A stretch of 31,155 nucleotides of DNA from an uncultured Tidjanibacter sp. (GCA_934663885.1 CAKUKW010000003.1:1-31155); one strand, 5' to 3'; numbered from the stretch's first letter, positions 15,634-24,742 are shown. A program made the numbers and translations. Notes: generated by a model from the letters alone, not told the origin.

Positions 15634-17184
15634 TTAAACTTCACCGGAGAAGTCAACTTCGGTCCAGGCCTGGACTTCGATAACCGCAGTTACATGCGTT
15701 TTCTGTCCGAGAGGCTGTTCTGGATTCTCATCGAGTTTGGAGATATCGGATGCACCGATGCTGCCGAACTTCGTGATCTGGGCTTTGTAGAGGTAGTTCC
15801 TGCGGAGTCCCCATTCGGTATCGTCTGCGCCGAGTGTACGTCCGATATTCAGGCGGTAGTAGCATTTACCACCGGTAAATGTCTCGATAAGGCTACCCGG
15901 GTCATAAGCCGTGGTATATCCCGTAAGGGTTTTGTTCTGTACCGCGAAAGCCGCTTTCTTCGCGAGTTCAAGATCGAAGAAGAGGGCGCCCGGAAGCATG
16001 TTTTCGATGCCGCCGTTGTCGGTAAGCATATAAAGGGTCACGGGAGACGTAGCGTCGGCAGTGTTCCTTTCGATGTTGGTGAACTTCTTGTTCACGTCGT
16101 CGAAACCGAGGCTGGTACCTACGATAACCTGGTTGGCCTTAGGCATGAAATACGCTTCGATAGCTGCGTAAGTCGAGTTACCGCGGCGCGGCATAACGCT
16201 CGTGTTCTCGGTCAGGTATACAGACGCGGGAGTTGTGGCGTCTACCTGTGCCTTGGTCTTCATCGACTGGTCGAGAAGATAATCGCTGAAATAGTAAGGT
16301 GAGAAAACGGCGAGGTTCTTCATCTGGTCCTCAGTGTAGTTATCTTCGAAATAGGTGAAGTAAGGAGCGCGCGGAAGCGGCCTGCCTGCTATGTCGTAAG
16401 CATCTACGTTATCGGTAGCGAACTGCTGGAAAAGATGTACCGAACGGTTTACGTTGCGGAAACCGTACTTTATGGTTGTCGACTGGAGCATACCGACGCC
16501 GTCGCTGGTCTCGAGGGCTGCGTTGTCCTTGTAATATACGTAAGCCTTTGCAGCTGCGCGGTCAACCTTGAACTTGAAGTTGTTCTTGGTTTCGTCGCCT
16601 GCGGTTGCGTTCCTGGAGTCGGTAGCTGTTACACCGGCTACAAGGCTCTTGAGGGCGTTCTTGTCGGCGGGATTGCTCAGAACATAACCACGGGTAAGGT
16701 CGGTAATTTCAGCAATCGAAAAACTTGCAACGGAATTTCCACCCAATTCGTGGATCATTGCATAGAAAGATGCCAGTGTGGTGGTTCCCGGAGTGATAGC
16801 CGCCAAAGCGGTATTGATACGGGTCTGGTTAGCGGAGTTCGCGATAACGAAGATGCGCTTTTCACCCGAAGTAAGGAGTACCGTGCTGGATTTTGTAGCA
16901 TCCCAATCGGCATCTCCCGTTGCATAAAGGTCGTTTACTTCACATACAGTAGAAGCACCCGTCTTGAAGATAAGGAGGCGGATGTCTTTTACTTCCGTTT
17001 TTTCACCTACGTCGGTGGGGGAAGCTTCGGCACGGGTGCCGTCGCCGTCAACGACGAAATTGAAAGTAGCATAGGTAGCTTCGCCCGTCAGTCTGTCGGG
17101 GTTAACACCGTTGTCGCCCATGGTACAAGCTGATAAAGCTGCCATTGACACCAGCGCTGCCGCTAAAAGTTTGGTAATTTTCAT
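15634..17184 (-). CDS. major fimbrillin, Mfa1 family (516 aa)
   Basis: The signal peptide ends in LSAC (Cys20), giving a lipidated precursor. GTRA around Arg51 resembles the arginine at which Porphyromonas fimbrillins are cleaved after export so that strand exchange can polymerise them. The body shows KDIRLLIFKTG, KRIFVIANSANQ and KFKVDRAAAKAYVYYK, then the Mfa1-like C-terminal part (CYYRLNIGR, RRNYLYKAQITKFGSIG) and a final strand VIEVQAWTEVDFSGEV likely to act in subunit linkage. It should be the main shaft subunit. It is first in the operon, behind a ~350-nt leader and ahead of a strong terminator. Confidence 0.88.
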   Translation of the reverse strand: MKITKLLAAALVSMAALSACTMGDNGVNPDRLTGEATYATFNFVVDGDGTRAEASPTDVGEKTEVKDIRLLIFKTGASTVCEVNDLYATGDADWDATKSSTVLLTSGEKRIFVIANSANQTRINTALAAITPGTTTLASFYAMIHELGGNSVASFSIAEITDLTRGYVLSNPADKNALKSLVAGVTATDSRNATAGDETKNNFKFKVDRAAAKAYVYYKDNAALETSDGVGMLQSTTIKYGFRNVNRSVHLFQQFATDNVDAYDIAGRPLPRAPYFTYFEDNYTEDQMKNLAVFSPYYFSDYLLDQSMKTKAQVDATTPASVYLTENTSVMPRRGNSTYAAIEAYFMPKANQVIVGTSLGFDDVNKKFTNIERNTADATSPVTLYMLTDNGGIENMLPGALFFDLELAKKAAFAVQNKTLTGYTTAYDPGSLIETFTGGKCYYRLNIGRTLGADDTEWGLRRNYLYKAQITKFGSIGASDISKLDENPEQPLGQKTHVTAVIEVQAWTEVDFSGEV

Positions 17185-17651
17185 TGTAAAAAATGTTAGT
17201 TAATAAAATAATGTTGTTGGTTTGTTTTAAAAGTTTTTATTCTGACTTATTTAAGTTCCGTTAATATAATATGAATGGGTATTTTTCTTGTTAATATATT
17301 CATAATCAATATAGTCGCTTTTTATGATGCAATTATTACAGGCGCAAGAATCCCCTATCAGGGCTGTCGACGCTTTTTAAGCGGATAAGTCCTTTACAAC
17401 GCGGGACGCGCATCGGATACTTTAAATCAGTATCCCGAATAACTTAGCATTAAACTTTGATTTTCTCTCTTTGTGAATAAAAGGGGATGCGGGGTAATTT
17501 CTTCTTTTTAAAACCTTTTATTTCCAAGTACAAAAATATAGATTCATTTTAGATCCTTTTTTATTCGCGGGAGCATTTTTTTTAAACTTTCAGGCTTTTC
17601 CCGTTTTAATAATCTCATATTCTGACACAAACTATGGTGACAGGAATAAAC
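17185..17651. promoter_or_regulatory. leader region of fimbrial operon 1
   Basis: There is no gene in this 467-bp gap. It holds a candidate -7 element (17531-17538), the dyad GGATACT-N7-AGTATCC (17415-17435) and a small hairpin CGCTT-TTT-AAGCG (17371-17383). The transcript leader would be about 340 nt, comparable with that of operon 2 in its inverted state. Confidence 0.5.
17531..17538 (-). promoter_or_regulatory. candidate -7 promoter element of fimbrial operon 1
   Basis: The minus strand reads TATTTTTG, matching TAnnTTTG, 114 bp past the araC stop and 347 bp before the fimbrillin ATG. No TTG lies at the -33 position, as expected for a promoter that needs an activator such as the neighbouring AraC-family protein. 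Confidence 0.5.
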
Positions 17652-18500
17652 TTATTGCCTGGATTCGACACGTATCTGTCCGGGGGGTTTCCCGAAATGC
17701 CTTACACAAAAAGCATTGAGACTGGGAACCGACGAGAAATTGTATTTATCGCAAATTTCTTTTATCGCCAGGTCGGTCGTGTTAAGATCATGGTAAACAT
17801 GGGTGGCCTTTTTCTCCCTGAGCCATTCCGATGCAGGAACGCCGAATAGTCTCGTGAAGTTCTTCTTGAAAGCCGAATCCCCGTAATTCGATTTCCCGAT
17901 AAGCTCCTGTAGGTTGTTTGTCGACCTGTAATTCTGGTATACGAAATAAGTGAACCTGGAGTCGGCGCTTAACAGCGGCGAGAAAAATGCCGCCAACTCG
18001 TCTTTCGGGTAAAACGCCCTGAATATGAAAAACATCTCGCGGATCTTGAGCTCCAGATAATATATGCATTTCAGGCCCTTTTCCACATATTCCACGAAAT
18101 TGGTAAGGAAATGCTGCAGTTCCTCGTTTATCTCCAGTGTAGTACTAGCGCCCGTCCTGTCGGAATGGGTTTCGCTGAACAGCTTTTCGAGCGACATGCA
18201 ATCGCATAAGCGCACAGGCTCTTTAAGGTTACACACAATGCATTTGGCATAATTATCGACGATCACTCTAACCTGGGCTCCCGGAGGGAAAAGTACCACT
18301 CTGCCCTCTCCGACCGGCTGGTTCATATTCCCTTCGTACGAAACGCTTATTTCGCCTTTCATAACGAATATGATGGTCGTATCGGTAACGTCTATGCCCC
18401 ATGTAGACCATTCGGTCTTTTCCACCACCTGCAGAGAAGGAACCGTGGTCTTCTCATAATTAAAACAGGTAAGGTGCTCTTCTTTATAAAGCAACGGCAT
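17652..18500 (-). CDS. AraC-family transcriptional regulator next to fimbrial operon 1 (282 aa)
   Basis: The N-terminal ~130 residues form a cupin-like sensor region (TTIIFVMKGEISVSYEG, VVLFPPGAQVRV). The C-terminal ~90 form a double helix-turn-helix AraC domain (NLQELIGKSNYGDSAFKKNFTRLFGVPASEWLREKK, then IKEICDKYNFSSVPSLNAFCVRHFGKPP). It is a paralogue of the regulator at 24829-25689 and shares with it a C-x8-C pair (CNLKEPVRLC). It lies directly upstream of fimbrial operon 1 in the same direction and is most simply its activator. TAACTTTG and several dyads precede it. Confidence 0.88.
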   Translation of the reverse strand: MPLLYKEEHLTCFNYEKTTVPSLQVVEKTEWSTWGIDVTDTTIIFVMKGEISVSYEGNMNQPVGEGRVVLFPPGAQVRVIVDNYAKCIVCNLKEPVRLCDCMSLEKLFSETHSDRTGASTTLEINEELQHFLTNFVEYVEKGLKCIYYLELKIREMFFIFRAFYPKDELAAFFSPLLSADSRFTYFVYQNYRSTNNLQELIGKSNYGDSAFKKNFTRLFGVPASEWLREKKATHVYHDLNTTDLAIKEICDKYNFSSVPSLNAFCVRHFGKPPGQIRVESRQ

Positions 18501-18502
18501 AA

Positions 18503-18517
18503 TTAGTTATAATAATA
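18503..18517. repeat. 15-bp leader motif shared by both fimbrial araC genes, copy 1
   Basis: TTAGTTATAATAATA, just before the start of this araC, recurs exactly at 25707-25721 before the other araC. Confidence 0.5.
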
Positions 18518-18586
18518 GTAAATAATGATAAATTATGAGATGTGGGGTAGTTTTTACAGCTCAAAATTCAATTCTCTCTTCGGCGG

Positions 18587-18594
18587 CAAAGTTA
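18587..18594 (-). promoter_or_regulatory. candidate -7 element of the araC gene (operon 1)
   Basis: The minus strand reads TAACTTTG, 87 bases before the araC ATG. It is immediately preceded by the dyad TGTATGA-N6-TCATACA (18595-18614), which sits between the -7 and -33 positions, where a repressor or autoregulator could act. Confidence 0.5.
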
Positions 18595-18681
18595 TGTATG
18601 ATTTATTTCATACACACTCTCCACTAGTGACGTTTTTTGTCACAAAGCCTTAAATACCGCTTATAATATTTCTATTATAAG
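18595..18681. promoter_or_regulatory. cluster of three dyads upstream of araC (operon 1)
   Basis: Three inverted repeats follow each other: TGTATGA-N6-TCATACA (18595-18614), GTGAC-N7-GTCAC (18627-18643) and CTTATAAT-N6-ATTATAAG (18660-18681). Their spacing upstream of the regulator suggests operators. Confidence 0.45.
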
Positions 18682-18990
18682 TGTGTTCGTAATAAATATT
18701 TAAAGTATTCTCTCTCTGCTGCGGATTATCCGCTCTCTTCCTATATAAAAGCTATAGTGCTCAGATTACGTAATAATTTATCACATTAAATGTAAATTTT
18801 AATCGTCATTTGACCTATATAGAAAATAGTTATTGAATAACGTATTTTAAATGATATAAATTGCACTGCAGTAACAATGCGTAGTATTATATGAAACGCA
18901 TAATTATTTATTATAAGGAATATTTAATGTCCCGTTATGCAGTCCATACCCGGAGATTTTTACTATGGGGTTCCGGGGGGTGTTGAAAAG
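18682..18990. other. A/T-rich non-coding stretch
   Basis: There is no open frame of note, and no repeat or promoter that I can name between the araC operator cluster and the nhaA terminator. Confidence 0.4.
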
Positions 18991-19029
18991 AAACCCCTGC
19001 AATAATAGTGTAAGGCTATTATTGCAGGG
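18983..19029 (-). terminator. terminator of nhaA
   Basis: A perfect 15-bp stem (18994-19008 with 19015-19029) and 6-base loop are followed on the minus strand by TTTCTTTTC. It is the strongest hairpin in the window and lies about 25 bases past the nhaA stop. Confidence 0.85.
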
Positions 19030-19054
19030 GGTCGTGCTATTAAGCAGTGGCCTG

Positions 19055-20485
19055 TTAATCCTGATCAGTTTCGGGTTGGCGCCTTACCCTCGGCAGGTTC
19101 CACTTCTCACCGGTCTTCGGCAATATCTTATTAAGGTAAATAAATCCTATGATACCCGATATAAATGAGCCGAGCAATATGCCGAGCCTTGCCTGATTGA
19201 GGAGATCCGACCCGACAGGGTACGAAAGGCTGGCAAGGAACAGAGCGACCGTGAAGCCGATACCGCCCAGTAATGCGATTCCGAATACTCCTTTCCAGTT
19301 GGATTCGGTGGGCATAGGGGATACTTTGAGCTTGACGGCGAGCCACGTGAAGAGGAATATCCCAAGCGGTTTGCCTATGATAAGGCCGGCCATGACCGCG
19401 AGCGATACGCCTGTAAGCATGCTCCATCCACCCGAAAAATTGAGGATCACGCCCGCGTTGGCGAACGCGAACAGAGGCATTATAAAATAGTTTACGGGCC
19501 TGTGTATACTGTCTTCGATATTCTGCAACGGGCTGATGACCCGGTCCGAAGCTTTCTCCATTATGGAAAGTATCTTGATCTCGGTATTGGTAAGTAATAT
19601 GTCGTTAGGATCCTTATCCTTATCATAAGGTTCGACTTCCTCCAGGAGGTCGAGTGCTTTATGCATACCCTTGGTATAGCGTTTAAGGTTAGTATACGGT
19701 CGGGCGGGAATTGTAAACGCCACTATCACCCCGGCGATGGTCGGATGAATACCGGCCTGCAGGAAGGCCCACCATATCACAATACCGAAAACGGCATAGA
19801 ATACCTTACTGTTGATCTTTAGCCGCCCGCCCAGGATGAGTATTATAAACGCGGCGGCGGCTACCCCAAGGAATACAAGCGAGGCGGTAGACAGTGAGCT
19901 GTAGAAAATGGCGATGACGATAATACCGCCTATGTCGTCCACGATAGCCAGTGCCAGCAGGAATACTTTGAGGCTTAGCGGAACCCTGTTACTGAACAGG
20001 CTGAGCACTCCCAGGGAGAAAGCGATATCGGTCGCCATGGGGATTGCCATTCCTCGCATTTCATCCGGGCTGAAAGACTGCATCTGCCCCGTGAAATAAA
20101 ATACAACCACTGGAAATATCATACCACCACAGGCGGCGATGAAAGGCAGGAGCACCTGCCTGAACGAGGATAACTCGCCTACCAGCATTTCCCGCTTTAT
20201 TTCCAGTCCCACAGAAAGGAAAAAGATAGCCATCAGGGCGTCGTTAATGAAACCGAGGAGTGTCATTGGCTCCCCGCCCTGGCTGAGGAAGTTGAAAGAT
20301 TCCGTCCCGAGGTGGAGTTCGGTAGCGAGCAGGGTCTGGTAGGCCGGCCCCCAGGGGGAGTTGGCAATGACGATAGCGACTACAGCCACTATGAGCAGGA
20401 GCATCCCCGTGTTCATACTCTTTTCCCACTTGTTGAAGAAACGGTATGCGCCCCTGAAATTGTCATTCATGTACTTGAGTTCCAT
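19055..20485 (-). CDS. nhaA: Na+/H+ antiporter NhaA (476 aa)
   Basis: This is an inner-membrane secondary transporter that expels Na+ (or Li+) in exchange for H+, for pH and salt homeostasis. It has about 11-12 hydrophobic segments and the family signatures FFLSVGLEIKREM, AIPMATDIAFSLGVL (Asp of the ion site) and LALAIVDDIGGI (the essential Asp pair), plus a long C-terminal part with GVFGIALLGGIGFTVALFLASL. The frame opens at a TTG (20530), but ATG 20485 (MELKYMNDNF) fits better; ATG 20470 is also possible. The protein is longer than E. coli NhaA (388 aa), as is common in Bacteroidota. Confidence 0.95.
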   Translation of the reverse strand: MELKYMNDNFRGAYRFFNKWEKSMNTGMLLLIVAVVAIVIANSPWGPAYQTLLATELHLGTESFNFLSQGGEPMTLLGFINDALMAIFFLSVGLEIKREMLVGELSSFRQVLLPFIAACGGMIFPVVVFYFTGQMQSFSPDEMRGMAIPMATDIAFSLGVLSLFSNRVPLSLKVFLLALAIVDDIGGIIVIAIFYSSLSTASLVFLGVAAAAFIILILGGRLKINSKVFYAVFGIVIWWAFLQAGIHPTIAGVIVAFTIPARPYTNLKRYTKGMHKALDLLEEVEPYDKDKDPNDILLTNTEIKILSIMEKASDRVISPLQNIEDSIHRPVNYFIMPLFAFANAGVILNFSGGWSMLTGVSLAVMAGLIIGKPLGIFLFTWLAVKLKVSPMPTESNWKGVFGIALLGGIGFTVALFLASLSYPVGSDLLNQARLGILLGSFISGIIGFIYLNKILPKTGEKWNLPRVRRQPETDQD

Positions 20486-20827
20486 ATTCTTATAAATTGG
20501 TTTGCTTTTCAGCTTATATTCAACTCCCAAACACGGCTGCGAAATTAGTCATTATTTCAATCGGGTGTTCCCCAAAAGCAGAAAAAACTATAGAAGAATA
20601 AGTTGTGTTATTCGGATAACAACATAAGGGCCCAGTATGACAAAAAACTATCCGCTGGAGTTGATGCAAAACACGCGCCGCGCAGGGCCGGTCCCCTGAA
20701 AATGAATGGGGCTTCAGCCAAAACCAGAAGCCCCATCGACTTATGCGAACCGGCATGAGTCCGGTTAATCCGAGTTATACTGGACCCAGCATATTCTTAT
20801 TTTGGCGCCAAGATATTCAGGCACATT
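20486..20827. other. intergenic region nhaA/S41 protease
   Basis: It contains the S41 gene's terminator (20696-20736). I see no clear TAnnTTTG promoter for nhaA and no further gene. Confidence 0.4.
20696..20736 (-). terminator. terminator of the S41 protease gene
   Basis: A perfect 10-bp stem ATGGGGCTTC/GAAGCCCCAT (20706-20715 and 20727-20736) is followed on the minus strand by TCATTTTC. Confidence 0.75.
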
Positions 20828-22975
20828 TTAACCGCCGACCTGCTTATTTGCCTTTTTCCTACTGGCGGACAATATTATTATAAGCGCCGCGGCAACTATT
20901 ACGACTGCCGCGCCGCCTATAATAAGCAGCTTCTTATAATTATCCTTCCCGGTTTCTTCCTGAGGCGGGGCGAAAGGATCGTCCCCTTTGATATATTCGC
21001 CTTTCTCAATGAGCCCTAAGGTATAGTTGAGAATGGCGTCACCATCCTTATAGGTCATTTCATCGAGCGTAAGCGGAACCACATAATCGGGTATGACACC
21101 CCTGCCGAAGGGCACCCTATCGTTCACAACGGTGTCGAAGTGTATCTCTGCCAGTGGGATAGTGATGGATGTCATTGAGTTGGGGAGCCTTATATCCATA
21201 AATTTCAGGGCGTTCATAAAATGGTAGGCAGTCCTTGTTTCGCGGCCTACCACAACGCCCCTATGGTTCCTGACCAGCAGTGCGGGAAACACCGTTGCCG
21301 CCGATATCGAATTCTCGTTCGCCAGAACATAAACTTTCCCTTTATAATTTACCGTGGAATCGGGCCTTATGATATTTTCCGCTCCCCCACGCTGGTAGAA
21401 TCCTTCTTTGCCCTCTTCAGGTATATAGTCGGGGAAAATGTCATTGGTGACGCCTGCATAGTTGTTGGAATAATTCGCCGCGTCGAAATTGCCCTTTTTA
21501 TTGACCTTGTTGTAACCTTCCAGGCGCATCGCTTCGCCGGCAACGTATGAGTAGAGTTTATTCAGTACTTCCACATGGCCTCCGCCGTTGTTCCTGACAT
21601 CTATTATAAGGTGTGGCATGCCGTCTATAGAGTCGATAAAATCCCTGATCTCTTCAACATGTACCTGTGAAAGCTGGAACGAGGAGAGCCCGATGTAGGC
21701 TGTGGAGTCATTCAGCATTTTCATTTCGGTCAGCTCCGGTCGCCAGTTGATGCGCATGAAGTTTTCAAAACCGTTTACATATTTGGGCATGCCTTTTTTG
21801 GTGCTTTGCCCTTTGATCTCAAACTTTTCCCCGTCGGCGAATTCCACTACGGCGTCGTAATTCGGGTTATCCTTGAAAAGTGCGGCGAATCCCATCGTCG
21901 CGGCACGGTAATCCTTATATGTTTCCACCTTCGAGTCATAACCGGTCGTCTGCGAATAAATGATATTCAGAGCCGAATCGGCAGGAATACCGTTCAGTGA
22001 TAGCACTTCCCTGCCGATCAGGTTCTCGTACTCTTTGGTGGCGATAGTGCAGATAAATTTACCGTCCAGAAATCCGAACCATACTGGTGGCTGGTAATCC
22101 GGTCTTTTATTGGAGTCTGTCCATGCTAGAGGGTGCAGGTAAATATGGCTGTCATGTATTTTAGCCACGGCGCCGTTTATAATGAACCTGAAATCGCGAT
22201 ATGGTAGATCGCCCTCCCAGGAGTCAATTTGCGCGACCGTACTGTGGACATATCCGTCAAGTTCCGTTTCGGTTACCACGTTGTAAAGTCCCGGATAAGC
22301 CTCTTTGAGAATATCGATATACAACAGGAAATCCTCTTTCGCCTGCTCTTTGGTCAGCGATGTTATCGGTTTGACCTCTCCCGCCGGTATGAAAGTGCTC
22401 CTTAGCCCGAAAGGTGACATAGGGTCCGCAGACTTTGAATTTCGGGAAATGCTCACGCTGATGGAAGGTTCCTTTATTTTATGATAACTGTAATCCACCC
22501 TCCCGATAGGTTCGCCCCGTTTTATCTTCTGTCCTGTTTTAAATACCCTGTCGCCGGATAGACCCGCTATCCAGATGACATTCCCATCGTTCGTACGTAT
22601 TCCGATATGGCCGTTCACGTATTTCGGGTCGATAGATTTATCGAGTTCGCCCCTAATCCGGGGGAGGGCTTCGTTGAAACTTATGGCATCGTCATAACCG
22701 AACGAAAGGGAATAACCCAGGTCCCTGGAATAACCGATTGACACCGAAGAAATAGTTCCGTCGCAGGGCGCTACCACTGTGGTGCCTTCGGGGGCAGTTA
22801 AGAACAAGTAGCCGAAATTCAGTTCGCCGTCGATATAACTCTGGGGAGTGTAAACAATACCCTCGCCCGCCGTAGCGCTTTCGATGGGCCACAGATAAGA
22901 GGTCTTTGGCGCATCTTGCGCAGTTAAAGACACCGCACTAAAAAGTGCCATAAGAATGATTGTCAATTTATTCAT
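20828..22975 (-). CDS. exported S41 protease with degenerate M23/LytM domain and C-terminal membrane anchor (715 aa)
   Basis: A signal peptide (1-20, ending TAQ) is followed by a LytM/M23-like fold (about 40-178; APEGTTVVAPCDGTISSV, NGHIGI, KTGQKIKRGEPIG). The metal ligands are missing: the usual H-x-x-x-D position reads FGYLFL and the H-x-H position reads SISVSI. The S41 C-terminal-processing-protease region spans about 205-640, with IIDVRNNGGGH (457-467) and nucleophile Ser558 in NENSISAAT. A single membrane segment (683-703) and a short basic tail end the protein. It probably acts in the periplasm or cell envelope, with the LytM-like part serving as a binding domain. It is monocistronic, with its own terminator. 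Confidence 0.85.
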   Translation of the reverse strand: MNKLTIILMALFSAVSLTAQDAPKTSYLWPIESATAGEGIVYTPQSYIDGELNFGYLFLTAPEGTTVVAPCDGTISSVSIGYSRDLGYSLSFGYDDAISFNEALPRIRGELDKSIDPKYVNGHIGIRTNDGNVIWIAGLSGDRVFKTGQKIKRGEPIGRVDYSYHKIKEPSISVSISRNSKSADPMSPFGLRSTFIPAGEVKPITSLTKEQAKEDFLLYIDILKEAYPGLYNVVTETELDGYVHSTVAQIDSWEGDLPYRDFRFIINGAVAKIHDSHIYLHPLAWTDSNKRPDYQPPVWFGFLDGKFICTIATKEYENLIGREVLSLNGIPADSALNIIYSQTTGYDSKVETYKDYRAATMGFAALFKDNPNYDAVVEFADGEKFEIKGQSTKKGMPKYVNGFENFMRINWRPELTEMKMLNDSTAYIGLSSFQLSQVHVEEIRDFIDSIDGMPHLIIDVRNNGGGHVEVLNKLYSYVAGEAMRLEGYNKVNKKGNFDAANYSNNYAGVTNDIFPDYIPEEGKEGFYQRGGAENIIRPDSTVNYKGKVYVLANENSISAATVFPALLVRNHRGVVVGRETRTAYHFMNALKFMDIRLPNSMTSITIPLAEIHFDTVVNDRVPFGRGVIPDYVVPLTLDEMTYKDGDAILNYTLGLIEKGEYIKGDDPFAPPQEETGKDNYKKLLIIGGAAVVIVAAALIIILSASRKKANKQVGG

Positions 22976-23276
22976 TTCGGAAATATTTTAAACAAATCTT
23001 AGTTCAGGCAGCATTATCAGTTAACATATATCCCATATCATCCGCAAGGGGATCATCCGTATCGCCCTCTATTGCGGCCATTGTGATGCTGTTATCATAA
23101 TCCGGCCGTTATAACGGCAACTCTCTAATGCATTATAATATACAAACATACAACTATATTTTAGTTAAGCACCTAATCTCCTGGTTTTGTTCCCGTAAAA
23201 AAATAATTGCAACTGGTATAACAAAACGGCAGATATTTTGAATTGCCGATAGTTTCAGCACACTATTTATTCTGAG
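22976..23276. other. divergent intergenic region S41 protease/recombinase
   Basis: It holds a candidate -7 element for the S41 gene on the minus strand (TATGTTTG, 23150-23143) and the small dyad CGGCA-N12-TGCCG (23227-23248). No gene is visible. Confidence 0.4.
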
Positions 23277-23284
23277 TAATTTTG
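23277..23284 (+). promoter_or_regulatory. candidate -7 element of the recombinase gene
   Basis: TAATTTTG matches TAnnTTTG, 39-48 bases before the two possible ATGs. No -33 TTG is at standard spacing. Confidence 0.45.
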
Positions 23285-23322
23285 AAAATAAAAGATCACC
23301 ATTATGTCAAACACAACAAAAA

Positions 23323-24612
23323 ATGTTAATTATGGCAAGTTACAAGTATCATTTCAGGAAGACAAAAAAAACGGATTCGGATGATGGCAAGCTTTTCATC
23401 CGTGTAATCCATGACCGAAAATTCAAAGATATAGCGACGCCCCATGCTATACGCAGCTCTGAATGGGACGAGGAGAGATCCCGGGTCATCTACCACATCG
23501 ACGACCCGGCGAGGAACGATTACCTTGCAGATGTGGAAAGCCAGATGCGCCATGACCTGGCGGCGCTCGACATCCTCGACAGGCAGTGGGTGGAGAAAAG
23601 GGACTTCACGGCGGAGGAACTGGTCGGCGCTTTTAAAAACACTTATCTGGATGCGCACAATATCCTCGCCTACAGCGAACAAGTGGGGCAGAAACTGAAG
23701 GAAGACGGACAATTCCGTACCGCCAGGGCGTATAGTAGCGCTGTCCGCAGTCTCCTGATATACCGCAAAGGCCAGAGAACGTCGCTTCAGGATATCAGCT
23801 CCTCTTTAATGCGCGATTTCGAATCGCATTTGAAGAAAAAGGGCCTTAACATGAATACTATTTCATTCTATATGAGAAACCTGAGGGCGCTATATTACCG
23901 GGCCATAGAGGACAGGCTCATACATGCCCAGCCTGACAACCCTTTCGGAAATGTCTATACCGGTGTTTATATTTCCCGCAAACGAGCATTGAACATCGAC
24001 GAACTCAGGTCGTTGAACAAGGTTCAGAAGATACTTAAAACAACGGCGGCTTCGGAGAAAGACAAGCGTAAAAGGAGTGCCGCCCTGAACCTGCAGGAAT
24101 CTCTTATGTACTTCAATTTCTGCCTGGAGGCCCGTGGAATGTCGTGGGTCGATATGGCTTTTCTGAAAAAAGCGGACCTGAAAAATGACGTTCTCTCTTA
24201 CCGCCGCAAGAAAACGGGACGAATGCTGGATAGCATCACCATCACCCCCTGTATGCGTAAAATTATTGATTATTTTGCAGTACGTACGGCAAATTCGCCT
24301 TATGTTTTTCCGGTTATCGACCCCGGCAAAGGTAATGAGCTGAGACAGTATGAGGTCGGGTTGCGCACCCAGAACGAGAGATTGGAGATCCTTGCCCGGA
24401 TGGCGGGGATTGAGAAAAAGGTTACAACCCATGTTTCACGGCACACCTGGGCGACAGTAGCACGGAATGTGAACCTGTCTATTCCCGTGATCAGCGAACT
24501 GCTCGGGCATAGTAACATCAACGTGACCCACCGCTACCTGGACGCTCTGGAAAATGACCAGATAAGGCAGGCAACCGAACGCGTAACTAAAGAATTGGCA
24601 AAAGCATCATAA
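23323..24612 (+). CDS. tyrosine recombinase beside the invertible fimbrial switch (429 aa)
   Basis: This is a site-specific tyrosine recombinase with an N-terminal arm domain (YKYHFRKTKKTDSDDGKLFIRV), a core-binding domain (about 115-215) and a catalytic domain with the full set: R271 (ARGMSWVD), K297 (RRKKTGR), H370 and R373 (THVSRH), H396 (LLGHSN) and Y405 (THRYLD). Start is at ATG 23323 or 23332 (MASYKYHF). It belongs to the Bacteroidales integrase/invertase type. The gene ends 80 bp before an 18-bp inverted repeat bracketing the adjacent araC, which makes it the natural candidate to invert that segment. No mobile-element genes surround it, which favours a dedicated invertase. Confidence 0.92.
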   Translation: MLIMASYKYHFRKTKKTDSDDGKLFIRVIHDRKFKDIATPHAIRSSEWDEERSRVIYHIDDPARNDYLADVESQMRHDLAALDILDRQWVEKRDFTAEELVGAFKNTYLDAHNILAYSEQVGQKLKEDGQFRTARAYSSAVRSLLIYRKGQRTSLQDISSSLMRDFESHLKKKGLNMNTISFYMRNLRALYYRAIEDRLIHAQPDNPFGNVYTGVYISRKRALNIDELRSLNKVQKILKTTAASEKDKRKRSAALNLQESLMYFNFCLEARGMSWVDMAFLKKADLKNDVLSYRRKKTGRMLDSITITPCMRKIIDYFAVRTANSPYVFPVIDPGKGNELRQYEVGLRTQNERLEILARMAGIEKKVTTHVSRHTWATVARNVNLSIPVISELLGHSNINVTHRYLDALENDQIRQATERVTKELAKAS

Positions 24613-24668
24613 GGCAGAGAGAGTCTTAAGAGCTGGAGAGAATTGAAAAAAAGTATTATATTTGTCTC

Positions 24669-24729
24669 CAAAACTCTGTTACATACATGTTTGTCACTCA
24701 TTAAGTGACAGGGTTGTAACTGTTTTGGT
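24669..24729. repeat. extended dyad around the left inverted repeat
   Basis: The left 18-bp site is the centre of a larger near-palindrome: CCAAAAC near 24669 pairs with GTTTTGG near 24729, and TGTTACA (24678-24684) with TGTAAC (24715-24720). The right copy lacks these outer arms. It could be extra recombinase-binding arms or a transcription stop for the recombinase gene. Confidence 0.5.
24693..24710 (+). repeat. invertible-segment inverted repeat, left (IRL)
   Basis: GTCACTCATTAAGTGACA is an exact inverted copy of 25934-25951. Its palindromic arms GTCACT/AGTGAC surround an asymmetric CATTA core, the layout of a tyrosine-recombinase crossover site. Confidence 0.8.
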
Positions 24730-24742
24730 GCAAAATCTGAGG

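Noticed and set aside
18627..18643. GTGAC-N7-GTCAC near the operon 1 regulator as a possible further inversion site
   Set aside because: The half-sites are in the opposite arrangement to the GTCACT/AGTGAC arms of the inversion repeats, and no partner copy was found near operon 1.
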